From contig NC_085882.1 in assembly GCF_035222275.1 (NCBI RefSeq), positions 1,247,501 through 1,311,500 on the forward strand: a stretch of DNA of 64,000 nt. Direction: 5' to 3'. The notes under the pieces were generated by a model, which worked only from the letters and a program-made list of their open reading frames with translations, did not search any database and had not been told where the DNA came from. Numbering within the stretch: position 1 is the first letter of the stretch; every line of letters begins with the position of its first letter. The stretch is from Podospora bellae-mahoneyi. Its lineage: Eukaryota > Ascomycota > Sordariomycetes > Sordariales > Podosporaceae. A program made the position numbers and the translations under genes. This document shows, piece by piece, positions 23,503 through 35,189 of the stretch.

Positions 23503-24130
23503 TCACTGAACGGCTTTTAGATAGACGTCACTAAGGTAGGCAGGAGCAGGGTTAGCAGAGGTTCAGAGGCTCAGATGAGTCAAGCCAGTCGGTGAGTGTC
23601 AAGAGAGCACTTACAAGATCAGATCCGCATTGGGTGGGATGTGGCCGCGGAATCCTCTGTGAGCAAGCGCTTGGTTAGTCATTGTCTGTGACTAATCGCA
23701 GTATAGGTTGGTAAGGTAACTAGTAGTCGCGCATACTTTTCGCCATAGCCATAGTCGCTGGTGATATCAAGCGTGGCTCTCTCGCCAACCCTCATGTCGA
23801 GGACCGCCTCATCCCAACCTGGATATACTGTCAGCTGACAGCTTGTCACAGCGGTCCTGTTACTCGACATGCGTACCTCTAATGAGTTTCCCGATCCCGA
23901 TCTGAGTGGAAAAGTCTCCTTGACCGACGGAGGAGTCAAACCTGAGGTAGGGGTGATCGTGTTAGTTGGTTGCATGTAGAGAGAGAGAAGCAGGTTGTCA
24001 CTCACTCCTGGCCCTTGTTTTCTGGTTGGCTGGCGTCTTTCAACCAGCCAGTGTACTCGATGACGACTGTTTGTCCAGGGGCAGGTGAAGGTCCGCTCCC
24101 GTGGACATGGGTTATTCTTGTGACGCCCAT
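23503..24130 (-). CDS. fpr1: FKBP12-type peptidyl-prolyl isomerase
   Basis: Five exons: 24130-24006, 23941-23877, 23818-23737, 23656-23615 and 23530-23503, giving 113 residues, the usual FKBP12 size. The enzyme isomerises Xaa-Pro bonds and is the receptor for FK506 and rapamycin. Pocket landmarks are VVIEYTGW, FDSSVGQGDF, LIRGWDEAV with the pocket-floor Trp, DYGYGEKGFRGHIPPNA and LIFDVYLKAV; the chain ends DVYLKAVQ. The loop ASQPENKGQE is the longer form found in filamentous fungi. All four introns keep phase and have GTGAGT, GTACGC, GTATGC and GTAAGT donors. This is intron-dense for so small a gene. An in-frame ATG upstream at 24235 would add 35 residues, but MGVTRI fits the family start. 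Confidence 0.93.
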
Positions 24131-24988
24131 GATGCTGTTGATCTGTGGGGTTGTTGGAGTTGTTGGAGGATGTAGAGTGTGAGAGTCAAAGGTAGTCGTG
24201 ACGAGCTCGGAAAAGGACGGACAAGAGTGTGGCATGGTCTGGAAAGCAACGTAGGATTTGGAGACGAGCCTTGTCCTTTTTATATATCAGGACCCTTCGT
24301 CTTGAGGTCCCGTCAGTACTTACATGGTACCTCGGGGGCTCGGAAGCCACGGCCGGTACTTTGTCGCTACTAAAACACTGACTGACAGATCAGATGGGAG
24401 ATGGCCGTGTCGATCGATTCCCGTGCCCCCGTCACCGGCCAGTCCCCAGTGGTTCTATGCTAGCTCGACCCTGCAATCTTAGTCTGCGGTGCTGGTGTTG
24501 GTGGCATCCCACATCGCATCCAGGATGCTGTGATGGATGAATCTGGTCGCCGAACTGGTGTGTAAGACCCCGGTCCTGGTTGGCTGCACGGCAGAAGCAG
24601 CAGCTAGATCTGGCGCGGGGCTATCCGTGGGGTTCGCTCTTCTCGAAGCGAGATTCTCTGATGACCCTCTGTGACCCCTTCACTTTTACCGCATGCTGCA
24701 TGTACCCAACCTGCCAATCTGCTTTTTTTGCATCCCCCAACACCAAGATATTGGGATGGCCTTTAAACACGGGAAATGCCTAAGCGGTACGTAGCGGCAA
24801 GGGTGGGCACCACCACGGGCCGACGCCGACAATGGTCCATCACCCCCCTAGGTTCCTTTCAGGAGAGAAACCTAGGTACTGTGTAGGGTAGCTTCGAACC
24901 TCGTCCCAGCACAGCGGTGGGACAAGGGTGTAGCTTGTAGCGAAAAAGACCCGCCTGTGCCACCAAACCGTTGCTGAACGGTGTGAAC

Positions 24989-25046
24989 CTCACTCAAACC
25001 TCAACTCACTCAAACCCCAACTCACTCAAACCTCAACTTACTCACA
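24989..25046. repeat. 16-bp tandem repeat, about 3.5 copies
   Basis: Head-to-tail copies of a unit reading CTCACTCAAACCYCAA, with one or two differences between copies. The rest of the neighbourhood is unique sequence. Confidence 0.8.
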
Positions 25047-27093
25047 ACAGTGGAGGCCACCCCGCGCCTTGTGCTCCAACGACATGCGAATGCCTTGCGG
25101 GCAATACCAGACAAATGACAGAGTCTCAGTCTCAGCTTCACACTCTCGACAGCCACGCCTGATTCCAAGACACGCCGAGAGAAAGATGGGGGGAGGGGGG
25201 GGAGGGGTCAGCTTCATGATGGACGCCCAATGACACAAGTGGGAAGACGAACAGGAAAAAGCATCTGGGGCGGGTATCGTGATGTTGCTGGGGTGGGGAT
25301 GGACCCTTCTGGCATTTCTGTCTGGTGCCCCGAGCATGTACATACATGCGGAGCAGACGCAGGACGGCATCCAACATGCGCAAAGAGGGCAAACCGTAGA
25401 TGGTTGGGCTCCAGGGCGGTTCTCGGACAAGAAACCCAATCTCCATACCAATATGGAGTGCCATTCCTCCAGCTGCAAGAGCCAGGGCAGAATGCCAGCG
25501 TGCATAGATGCCGCATGACACCAGGGCTAGCCCGACTCGTCGACGGGTTCAGATCTCGTCTTTCCCCTACGGTGCCTATTCCTCGACGCTGGCCGCGGCA
25601 ACACGACGATATCTCGCAATGAGCGATGACGTAGCTTGTCCGCTGGTACAGACGGCTCCATCAAAAAATAGCTTGATGCGTTATGGGTATGTCGCAGTCC
25701 AGGGCCCAACAGGAGAAACCTCGCTATTGCTCGCCTTTCCCGCGGCTGTTCCTGCCGCTCGCTGATGCCATATCGGGCCGGTGAACACAAGAGAACCTGG
25801 AGAGGAGCGTACAGATCCATCAGGGTCAGGCCGGCCAAGTAACACGGAGCCAATTACCCGCCTAACCTTGCTGCCGTGAGTGGTTTTGAAGGAGCACACG
25901 AACGGACAAGGCACATATGTGTGCAAACTGGCATGATACCCCCATTTCCATGAGACTCGGGGGTCTCTCGCTGGTTGCAGGGCAAGGATTCATGGGGTTC
26001 ATGACGGGCGATGGCAGAAGTTGTCCCGATCTGCACCACCAGCACCTGCGAGCCTATCACATTGGCAGCCAAACAGCGAGTGTTATGCCAGATAGATTGG
26101 ACGTGACTGCCGCCGGCTGATGAGTACGAACGCAGCACCGCACGATGGCGACCATGGTTCAGAGGGGGGCGAACATCCCTTGGGCTCACCATGGCACCCT
26201 GCATCCTGTTTTTCTCGCCCTTCCAGACATGCCATTATATCTCACCCTTCCGGCCGATGTCCACAAACGGATAGGTAGCTTTATGAACGACCCTTCAGCC
26301 GAACCACCTGCAGCAAAGGTGCTCTTGCTGCCGAGCTCACCTTGTTGACGACAGCCCCATGCCGTGATGGGAATCTTGGTCTCCTCTGAGGCCCCAATCT
26401 ATCGATCTAAGGATCTGCTGGACACAATGCCTCCAACCGTACGGGATGGAGAAAAATTCGGTTGGTGGCAGCTCCCCCGGGCATTTCTCTCGGTTTCCAT
26501 TGGCTCGAAGGCCCTTGATTCCCCTCGTGACAAGATCGAGATCCGGCTCTAAAGGGACTGGGAAACACGTGGTGTCCCTAGAGTGGTGGAGTACGGCGTG
26601 TGACCACAACCTTGAACCTTGTGTGAGAGATTCTGCCGCTTTGATCTTGTACAAGTGGGTAAACATCTCGAGATGGGATCGGTCCGTATTACGGCGATAG
26701 ATGTACCGGGAGGGGTGGCGCGCGAATTCAACCTCCGGCTGCTCGCCCCAGGAGGCTTCTTTTTCATCCATTTTTTCCTGTCGGGGACACGGACAGGCGC
26801 AGGTTTGGCCTGATCATCATCGCATATCCCGTCACACTTGTGACAACGAATGCACCCCAAGGCTGCCCGATGCCTTTCGGCGCCGGCCCATTCTCCATCG
26901 CCAACTCGTTCGAAGATGTGATGGGAGATGGAGTCTTCTGTAGGACCCAACAACTTGACATGACCCACCACCGAACAACTACTACCACTTGAGGAACTGG
27001 GAAATAAGGATAGCCTCGCCAGGTGGGAAGATAAGGCAGTCAAACCACAGACGGAACGTTGCAGACCTGTCGTAACACACTCGACGATATATC

Positions 27094-27118
27094 AACACAC
27101 ACACGCACACACACACAT
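27094..27118. repeat. CA microsatellite
   Basis: Short CA repeat with one CG interruption in gene-poor DNA. Confidence 0.85.
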
Positions 27119-30100
27119 CTGGAAAGAGATATGAAACACGCATTCAACACCTGATGCGGCTGCGCACATGGTAACTTGCTCCGTGACAGACATTTTTCTT
27201 TTCCATCAGTCTTTCTCTCCCACAAGCCGATGCCGCAATGGCATCCCGAGAAAGTCTAGACCGACCGAAAAGACCTGGGGGTTTCCTAGGATTCGGGGCG
27301 CGAGACACGTCTCTCACGTTCGCTGCCGATCGGTCAAGGTTGATTGACGAATGATGGATCAGTTCACACTTGTGAGACAATGCAGGTGAGTGGGCAGGTC
27401 GACAGACAACAGTTCGTGGGTTTTTTTGTTAATAGTCAAGGTCAGTTATGACTGGTCGGCAACGAGAAGAGGGAGGGCTTCCACTACTCATCTAGAAATT
27501 GCACATTGCAGCCCATATTTGAAAATCAAAAAGCCAACTCACCGGCTGGTCTTACCCCTGATGGCCAACTGTCCTCGGTTCTTGCCGCCTCACAGCGCCG
27601 CAGGTCGTCTTGTTTGGACCATCACAAGATCACGACCGCGCCTCTTGCCATCAATGTGGAGCAGGTAGGTAAATGGTTGAAGCGAGCCCAACAGACTGCT
27701 GGGGAAGTTGAACGAAGGAGATGAAACAGCTCGCCTCAATGTTCGGGCTTCTCGAGCGATTAAGAAAAGAAACTGGGACGTAGACGAGGCTGAGCAGCAA
27801 CGGGCGCCGCTCGGGGAGGCTCAACTGACTTTCCGAGTGGCAGCCTGACGGATCACGGATGAGACTCCGATCCATGTCTACCTTTTTACTGGAAGATCAG
27901 GTCGCAGGTCGTTGTCGATGGGATGGGTCCTATCTATCCGTTATCCGATCTTGACAGGGTGATATCCGCTTTTCTTCTTTTTTTCTTCTTTTTTTTTTTT
28001 CACCTACCTCCCTACACGCCGCCAATCTGAATGGAAGATATCTCACTCGACCTAACATAGGGGCCACCATCACCAGCAGCTCCCAATCCAACAACATGTC
28101 CAGTAAAGGTGTGGAAAACAACAACAAGATAACTCTGGTCGGAGTAGCTAATCAAACCCAAATAAGGTAAACCGTATGCATAATCCCCACACCTACCTTC
28201 AACCAGAAGAGAAGTTGTTGTTGACAAATGCAACGCTCTCATCTCGGGTTTACCGCCCATATAAACCGATTCAACCAAAGGATTCAAGCTATCAATCTCA
28301 CCTACCCAGCTGTCAAAAAAAAAATCCAAAAAAACAATGGCACCGCAATTTCGGCGAATTATGTATCTCACCCGTCAACGTTGTGTTGTAGGGCTGCTTA
28401 CCTCCCTAGGTAGGTGCTCGCGCCAATTCCCAGATCCAAGGTTTGAGCTGCATTGCGCGCTTAGAGATTAGGCTTGGCCAACGGTGATTGACAAGTGATT
28501 ACCCAATGAAGAGACGTGTTGGTGGTGGTGTTGGCTGCCATTCAGCCAGATGGCGAAGACTGTAAATATCCAAGACTGGAAGCTGCGCGTTCTTTAGTTT
28601 CGTCCCGGACAGCTCACCAGCCTTTGGCTCTCTCACTGGTTTTTTTTTTTTCCATAACTTTTCTGCAAGGACGGTAGGTTATCCAATCACGACTTGACAA
28701 GAGGAAAATTGGGCCAACAGTCCAGTTAACAACCAACAGGATTTGTAGCCGCAGAAATCGCAATTGGCAAGACAAGACAAGGGAGCCACGAGACCGAGAC
28801 CGAACCACCGACCTGATTTGACATGGCCGCTTAACAGACCCACGGTAAAGCAAGCGGTTGTTGGTTCGTTTCTCACCTCTTCACCTGCCCCCCGTGCTGT
28901 GGCGGAAGAGGCTCACAGCCGATTTTTGGCGCGACGTGCGGCGAGGATGTTCAACTTGCGGCACAGAACGTTGACTTGTCTCTTTTCCGCGTTGGGTATC
29001 CTTCAACAGGAAAGAGCGTGAGAGCTGAGGAGACCTGAGGCGTGGAACGGTGTAAAGTACACGATCCGGTCCGTTATGGTGCCATTCTTTCACCCAGTAT
29101 GGTCCGTTTATCGTGAACCTGTGCAAAGGCGCCTCGGAAGGATCAGGCACACATGGCGCACGAGTAAACTCAGCAACAGGAACGGGACAGATCGGAACCG
29201 GGTATTGGCTGGAGCGAACGGTGTAAGGTATCACGGAGATCTCTCTCCCTCCCCCCGAGACCGAGGCGGGCATGGTAAGGTAGGTAGGTTCAATTTTCAG
29301 CCCATCAAAAAAGGTTTTCAAGTTGCGCAGTTTGCTCAGCTTGTTCGTATCAGAGAGGGGGGAAATGTTTGATTTGCTTGTCTATCTTCCTCTGACAGTA
29401 CGAGTAAGTTTACGCACGCAATTCACACACATACATCAGATACGATCTCATCTATTTCATTTTGAAGTGATGGATGCTGCGGTTAGTGTATCGTACCTGA
29501 AGGTGTCACCCTCGCATCTCCAAGGCAGGCAGTGTAAGCATGGAACATGACCATCACGCGGGGGAAGAGAGAGACCCTGCATCCAAGAACTGCTTTTTAT
29601 AACTTTAAAGTCTTGTGGCTTCGTTGCTCTCTCTCTCTCTCTGATCAACAACATCACGAGAGATCACGACATCAAAGATTCTGGGCCACTGCTGATCTAC
29701 CTACCCCACCACCACCACCATCCCTTCTTCTCGACAGGATAAGGTATTGCGTACTTTTCCATTCCGACAATTCACAGCCACGCGATCTGGTATGAAAGGG
29801 AAACGTGGAGCTCTTTGAGGGTAAGACATCATCGTTCGTTGAAGAGTGCTTCCTTCCGGAAATGGCCAGGCTTGAGGAGTGCGATGGAAACTATCGATAT
29901 CCAAACCATGTGGGAACAATGGATTGCCCTACTATCGTTCTGTGCCGTCGTTGATCAACTCATCCAAATTCTCACCGTTTTCTAACCCTACTGTCTTGTC
30001 ATGGCACAGCGGGCGGCCACAAGTTGGCAGTCAGCTTCTAGAAGGCGCGGAGGCGGAACGCGGCGAGCTCACGCCCGAGGAATGAAGACGAGCTCACTTC

Positions 30101-31679
30101 TGGGACGCGCCATCAATCATATTCTGCCGTCCCGAAAGGGCGGGTTCTAGCCCGTCTCCCGTTTCAATATATGTGCGAGAGAGGGATGGGTGGAGGAGGG
30201 GAGTTTATGTAGGGCAATGCGGGATGTGATAGCACATAGGGAGAGGCAAACTTTTTGCGGGATGGGTGGGTGCATGATAATATAGTGGCGGCTAATCAAC
30301 TGGGGGCATTCATCAATTCGGCTACAGTATGGAGATCAAGGTTGTCAAGTTGCAGGTGTGATATACACCGAGTCCATCGAAGTAGGTATAGTAGGACCTC
30401 TCCAGGGAGGCAAGGCAAAAAGATCGTCGCTGTATTGGCACTCTGCCGTTCTTCTGCCGGGAGGGGAACACGGAAAACTCGCCGATGAGAGAGAGTTTTT
30501 CAGCAGTGGAAAGATGCCGTCGGTGATACACCAGACAGATCATGGTGTACGTGAGCGGTGGTTCTCTTTTGCACAAACTCGACTGAGTTTGTGAACGGAC
30601 CATAAAATACAACTGATGACTGCTGCCACCTGATACCTCGTGTTGATTGCTAGCACTTATAGTGCCCGGCCGTGACACCAACAAGTCCGCCTGAATTTGA
30701 TTGATGGATCAACGCTTCCTTCAACGGCTGTGACAGTTGACAGGCGGCGGCGGATGGCCTTTGTGACGGGTCGAGAATCAGAGCAGATCGGATCAGATCA
30801 GATCAAAGTCACCACGTGTTGAAGAGGAGAGATGATCATCGACAAAGACCTGGAAGGTTGTTGAAGAATTGGAACGGAGAAACAGACGGGCTTTTGGATG
30901 ATGAATTGCCCACCCACACACACAACAACAGCGCGCAAATGCAAGCTTTGAAACAGTATTGAATGATGGTCCAATAAGGAGAGCCCGCTTGTGCTGCAGT
31001 GGGCCCAGTCCTTAATTGAAGCTAGAGCTGCCTGGTCAAGGCTACTTGTAGATGTGCTGCTGGAGGCTGCTCAGCACGTGGAGAATGGAAGTATCCGGTA
31101 CCTGAAACTGTCTCCCCAATTTTAGGTCCGGACCATGCACCACCGTGCGACCGTGGGCCAATAACTGGCCGCTTGCCCCTTTAGTAAACGGCGGAGTCCG
31201 TTAATCTTGGACAGCTTCTCCTCTTTTCTCCCCAGGCACCCGAAGCCTTTTCCACCCTTCTTGCAGCCCATTCCCAATGATATTCCATGGCTGTCTGTGG
31301 TGGCTCCATTCCATCCACCACCGGGCGGGCGGGCAGCGCAGGTTCAACGCGCGTCTCCAGCGTTCCCGTCTCGCAGAACCCCGCACTATTTTCTCAAGAT
31401 ATCACGATATCTAGGAAGGTGGTCTGTTAAGTTGTAGCAAAAGATGGGCTGGGTGTGAGAGTGAGAGATTAAAGCAAGGTGTCCACCGTTCGCTCCTCCT
31501 CCTGCTCCTCCCCTGGGGCACGGTCTGGTTTTTAATTTTTTGAACTCGTGGTGTCGCCGAGAGGGGCCCCTCCGTTTCAGGCGTTTAATCTCAAAGTCAC
31601 TTTGCATAGACATTGGGGTCCACAGATACCCTCTAGCCTAACGGCGCCCCAAGCCAAGCTGGGAGCCCTGGTTCGTGTA

Positions 31680-31900
31680 ATATTCCCACTGCTACCCTCA
31701 CCTGCACCCTTGCTTGCAGCACAGCACTCCAGCACTCCGCCCCAGAGGTCTGCTTCCCCCCCCTTCCCTTTCCCAGCCCCTTGTGCCCTTGTTGTTTCTT
31801 CCGCTTCCTTTGGGGCTATCCTGCGCCTTTCGTTCGTTCGTACGTTCCTTCTTCTTACCCCTTCCCTTCTCCTTCTCTCCCCCCCTTCCTGCCAGTCGAC
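31680..31900 (+). promoter_or_regulatory. CT-rich tract upstream of msb2
   Basis: About 220 bp dominated by C and T on the plus strand, roughly 0.8-1 kb before the msb2 ATG. Pyrimidine tracts of this kind commonly mark transcription start regions in filamentous ascomycetes. Use as the msb2 start region is inferred. Confidence 0.45.
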
Positions 31901-32179
31901 ATCTCCAACCCGGCGATTCTCTTCACCAACAAGTCCAAGACGACGTCGTTGCCACCAGACAACTCCGGGCGACTCGTCGACTTGTCCACCGAAGAAGACC
32001 CATCCCACCGGCGACCCTCCAGATGCCCCTTCTGACATGACCCGTGGACGCGATTACTCGAGACCACGAAGGTGAAGCACCAAGAAAAACCAGCAAAAAT
32101 TCAAAGAACCACCCAATTGGACGATATTTCGTCAAGACACTCTTTTTATCGCACTCGACGACCGAGTCGCAGCAAATTG

Positions 32180-32208
32180 TGAGTGAGTGAGTGAGTGAGC
32201 GAGTGAGG
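32180..32208. repeat. GAGT tetranucleotide repeat
   Basis: About seven tandem GTGA/GAGT units with one C substitution, in the probable msb2 leader. Confidence 0.85.
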
Positions 32209-32672
32209 GCTGCATAAGGGGTTTAGGGGCGTACAAGAAGCCGGCCGACCAGTGCTGCGACCACGAGCACGGGAAAAAAGACAACAGCAATCTCTACCGT
32301 CTGCAGGGTCGATCGTGGGGATCTTTTGATGCAACTGAAGTCATCAGGGAGCAGGAAACCAGGTTTGCTAACCAAATGTCATCACGTTCAGAACACACAT
32401 ACACACAGACATATACACACACTCGTTGATACTTTGTTGTCAAGTACATTCATTATTCCATCCTGACAAAGTGAGTGTTGCCTCACAAAACACGAGTACG
32501 GGACCGGCCCAGGGTGGCGCTGACAATGCATTGTTTGGGAATTGGCAGACACAACCACATACACCAACTCACACTTGCACACTTTTGGCGTCGGCCTCAA
32601 GGCTCATTCGATTCAATTCAATCTAACCAGCTTCGAAGACGCGAAACACACGCATTGGAAAACAGTGGGAGA

Positions 32673-35189
32673 ATGAGGACAGCATCGGTTTTGGTGGCGG
32701 CCTTGGTGGCGGCCTCGTCGGCAGCTGCCGAAGTCGCGACAAAGCCCAGGATCTACTTCCCGCGACACGTGAAGAGGCAGTTTGGGAATTCGACATCATC
32801 TAGCACGCTTGACCCCGAGTTGAGCGGGTCAACCGCTCTGACAGAGAGCGTGAGGACAACAGTTGTGATTACTTCGGTTCCTGTCGCCACTGTCACCATC
32901 ACACCAACATCAACTTCGACCCCAGATCCCCTCGATGATGAAGAGGAGGAGGAGGAGGAGGAGGAGGAGGAGCCTATCGTCATTGTACCCAGTGGTATTG
33001 TCACCAGCAGCACGTCCACCTCTGTTAGCGCGTCAGAGTCTTCGTCGGAATCTGTGACTGAGTCTGCGACGGATTCGGCCACAGTTGCGTCGTCAACTCC
33101 GGTGGATGAAGAGACCACCACCTCTACGCCGACTGAAGAGGAACCTACAGTGACTCCGACTGCGTCCGCGACAAGCTCACAGACTGACCCCGAAGAGACG
33201 GAGACCGCCAGCGAGGAGCCCGAGGAGACCCCTACGCCTACTCCTACTCCCAGCGTCGGGCCGACCGCTCCCTTCAGCAGCAGCAGCAGCAGCGTCGATC
33301 CCGAGCCCACCGTGTCGTCTACTGACGAACCGGAGCCTCAGGTCACAACCAGCTCTGAGCCCGAACGCCCGGTGACAACCAGCAGCACTGAACCCGAGCC
33401 TCCAGTCACCACCAGCACTGAACCCGAGCCCCCGGTCACCACCAGCACTGAACCTGAGCCCCCGGTCACCACCAGCACCGAGCCTGAGCCTCCAGTGACC
33501 ACCAGCAGCACCGAACCAGAGCCTCCAATCACTACCACCGAGCCCGAGCCACCCGTTACTACCAGCACCGACCCCGAGCTTCCGATTATTACCACCAACA
33601 GCACCTTGCCGGAGCCACCAATCACGACCAGCACCTTACCTGAGCCTCCGATCAGCACCGATGTCGACCAACCGATCATCACTACCAACAGCACTTTGCC
33701 GGAACCCCCCACCACGACGACTGGTCTCGATCCCGGCCCTACCGACCCAGTAACAGATGATCCTACTACTTCCGTCACGGATCCGGTGACGGATGGACCT
33801 TCCTCTGTCACCACCAGCGATGGTCCAGTTATCACCCCGGACCCCGTGACAGACAACAGCACGACTACGGAACCGCCCATCACTGATCCACCACCGTCAG
33901 ATATCACTACTGCGCCCACGACTATCCCAACTGACGACCCGGGCTCTATCAGCACCCCGGGATTCGGCAACACCACAAGCCCGATCACAGAGCCAACAGG
34001 TGGCTCTTCGGAGCCTGTCACCGAGCCAACAACTGTGATTGATACCACCTCTGTGCCAACTGGAATCGTCTCCACCCCGGGCGCCAGCAACATCACCTCG
34101 ATCCCCATTACCAGCGAGCCTGCTAGCGAACCTGCAACACCCGGCCCTACCACGGTTCCGTCGACTAGTGAGCGTGTTACCAGCATCGGTGTCATTGGAA
34201 GCACCACCCAGTCGGCACCATGGCTTCCCACTACCATTATTGTAGCCCCGACCCCCTCGACGACTGCATCAGGCGCCATACCCACGACTGCTAGCGGCAT
34301 CCCCACCACCTTCCCCAAGGCTATTCAGCCCGAAAATGGGAACGATGTGGTGCCGCAAGACACCGACTTGATCCAGATTGGCTTCCGTGAGGGATACAAC
34401 TACCCCTTCCTGGTCAGCGAGAACAAGGCTGCGGCGCAGATCTTCAAGTATCTCCCCAAAGCGCTGGCCGAGGCTGGACAGTTTGACATGTCAAAGGTCC
34501 AGGTTAAGAGACTGGTGCCTTTGGACACCCAGAGCTCGCTGGGCTACATCACCGCCTGCGCCATTGTCACGTACCCGAGGTCCATGATCGATGCCTTGTC
34601 TGCCGACATCAACTCCCCCAACGCTCCGCTGTACAGAAACCCCGACATCCTCGTCTACAACCTCACCATGCAGATCAACCCAGCCATCCCCATCGAGTAC
34701 GGCTCCGTCTACGAGGGTGAGGGGATCGGTGGAGTCCCCGGCGGTGGCGTCCCAGGCGGCGGCGGCAGCGGCGGCGACCCCTTCGGCACGGGCGGCGACA
34801 CCAACAACCCGACGGGATCCCAGCGCGGAACCACCGCCGCTATTGCCGGCGGTGCCGTCGCTGTGGCGGCCGCGTACGGTGTTGTCATGTTTGTCATTGC
34901 CCGTCGGTACAAGCGCAAGAAGCAGCTTCACCGCCGCGCCAGCTCCATCAGCAACCCATCCGACATGCGGGAGACGCCCCGCGGCGGCAGCCCTGCGCTC
35001 ATGGGTGGGGCTCTCTTGAGCAGGGACTTTACCGGGTATGGTGCTGTGGTTACGGGAGGCTCGGGGTCCGGGTCGACGGGGCAGCCGGGTGGTCGGGATA
35101 GCCACGGTAGCGGGCGGAGCGGCGCGGGCAACTCGGGACGTTTCATCTCTGCTCCTGTCGCGGCTGAGAACTCGCTTGGGTGGAACTGA
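32673..35189 (+). CDS. msb2: signalling mucin Msb2
   Basis: A single exon of 838 residues. The ATG at 32673 is followed at once by a signal peptide (MRTASVLVAALVAASSAAAE). Residues ~50-540 are Ser/Thr/Pro-rich and mucin-like, with tandem TTSTEPEPPV repeats (33360-33600) and many likely O-glycosylation sites. An ordered extracellular domain follows near residues 550-690 (DLIQIGFREGYNYPFLV, AAQIFKYLPKAL), matching the membrane-proximal domain of yeast Msb2. Then come a Gly-rich linker, one membrane span (AAIAGGAVAVAAAYGVVMFV) and a ~95-residue basic cytoplasmic tail ending ENSLGWN. By family it feeds Cdc42-dependent MAPK pathways for invasive growth and osmosensing. Oddity: eleven Glu in a row (32940-32972) inside the mucin region. 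The mirror frame at 33338-34318 is a shadow of the repeats. Confidence 0.9.
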   Translation: MRTASVLVAALVAASSAAAEVATKPRIYFPRHVKRQFGNSTSSSTLDPELSGSTALTESVRTTVVITSVPVATVTITPTSTSTPDPLDDEEEEEEEEEEEPIVIVPSGIVTSSTSTSVSASESSSESVTESATDSATVASSTPVDEETTTSTPTEEEPTVTPTASATSSQTDPEETETASEEPEETPTPTPTPSVGPTAPFSSSSSSVDPEPTVSSTDEPEPQVTTSSEPERPVTTSSTEPEPPVTTSTEPEPPVTTSTEPEPPVTTSTEPEPPVTTSSTEPEPPITTTEPEPPVTTSTDPELPIITTNSTLPEPPITTSTLPEPPISTDVDQPIITTNSTLPEPPTTTTGLDPGPTDPVTDDPTTSVTDPVTDGPSSVTTSDGPVITPDPVTDNSTTTEPPITDPPPSDITTAPTTIPTDDPGSISTPGFGNTTSPITEPTGGSSEPVTEPTTVIDTTSVPTGIVSTPGASNITSIPITSEPASEPATPGPTTVPSTSERVTSIGVIGSTTQSAPWLPTTIIVAPTPSTTASGAIPTTASGIPTTFPKAIQPENGNDVVPQDTDLIQIGFREGYNYPFLVSENKAAAQIFKYLPKALAEAGQFDMSKVQVKRLVPLDTQSSLGYITACAIVTYPRSMIDALSADINSPNAPLYRNPDILVYNLTMQINPAIPIEYGSVYEGEGIGGVPGGGVPGGGGSGGDPFGTGGDTNNPTGSQRGTTAAIAGGAVAVAAAYGVVMFVIARRYKRKKQLHRRASSISNPSDMRETPRGGSPALMGGALLSRDFTGYGAVVTGGSGSGSTGQPGGRDSHGSGRSGAGNSGRFISAPVAAENSLGWN
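33360..33600 (+). repeat. coding tandem repeat in the msb2 mucin domain
   Basis: Units of 30-36 bp encode variants of TTSTEPEPPV; copies differ mainly at third positions. Likely length-variable between strains. Confidence 0.85.

Larger units (their letters stand above)
24131..32672. other. 8.5-kb gene-poor region upstream of msb2
   Basis: I found no supported gene on either strand in 8.5 kb, against one gene per ~3 kb elsewhere. Open frames are short (up to about 175 codons), overlap on both strands and show no domains. It holds a 16-bp tandem repeat (24989-25046), a CA microsatellite (27094-27118), CCTAGG-containing words (24838, 24871, 28406), GATCA repeats near 30785-30805, a strongly pyrimidine-rich tract (31680-31900) and a GAGT repeat (32180-32208). 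No inverted terminal repeats, LTRs or transposase-like frames were noticed. It probably holds the long promoter and leader of msb2, possibly non-coding transcripts. Confidence 0.5.

Noticed and set aside
24989-25046. CRISPR-like direct repeats
   Set aside because: Units are contiguous without spacers and the genome is a fungal nucleus.
25038-25622. Cluster of overlapping frames on both strands
   Set aside because: Five frames are open at once, which points to a chance lack of stops and not to coding; no homology recognised.
33338-34318. 326-codon open frame on the minus strand
   Set aside because: Antisense shadow of the msb2 tandem repeats; the Gly/Ser/Val peptide merely reflects the repeat.
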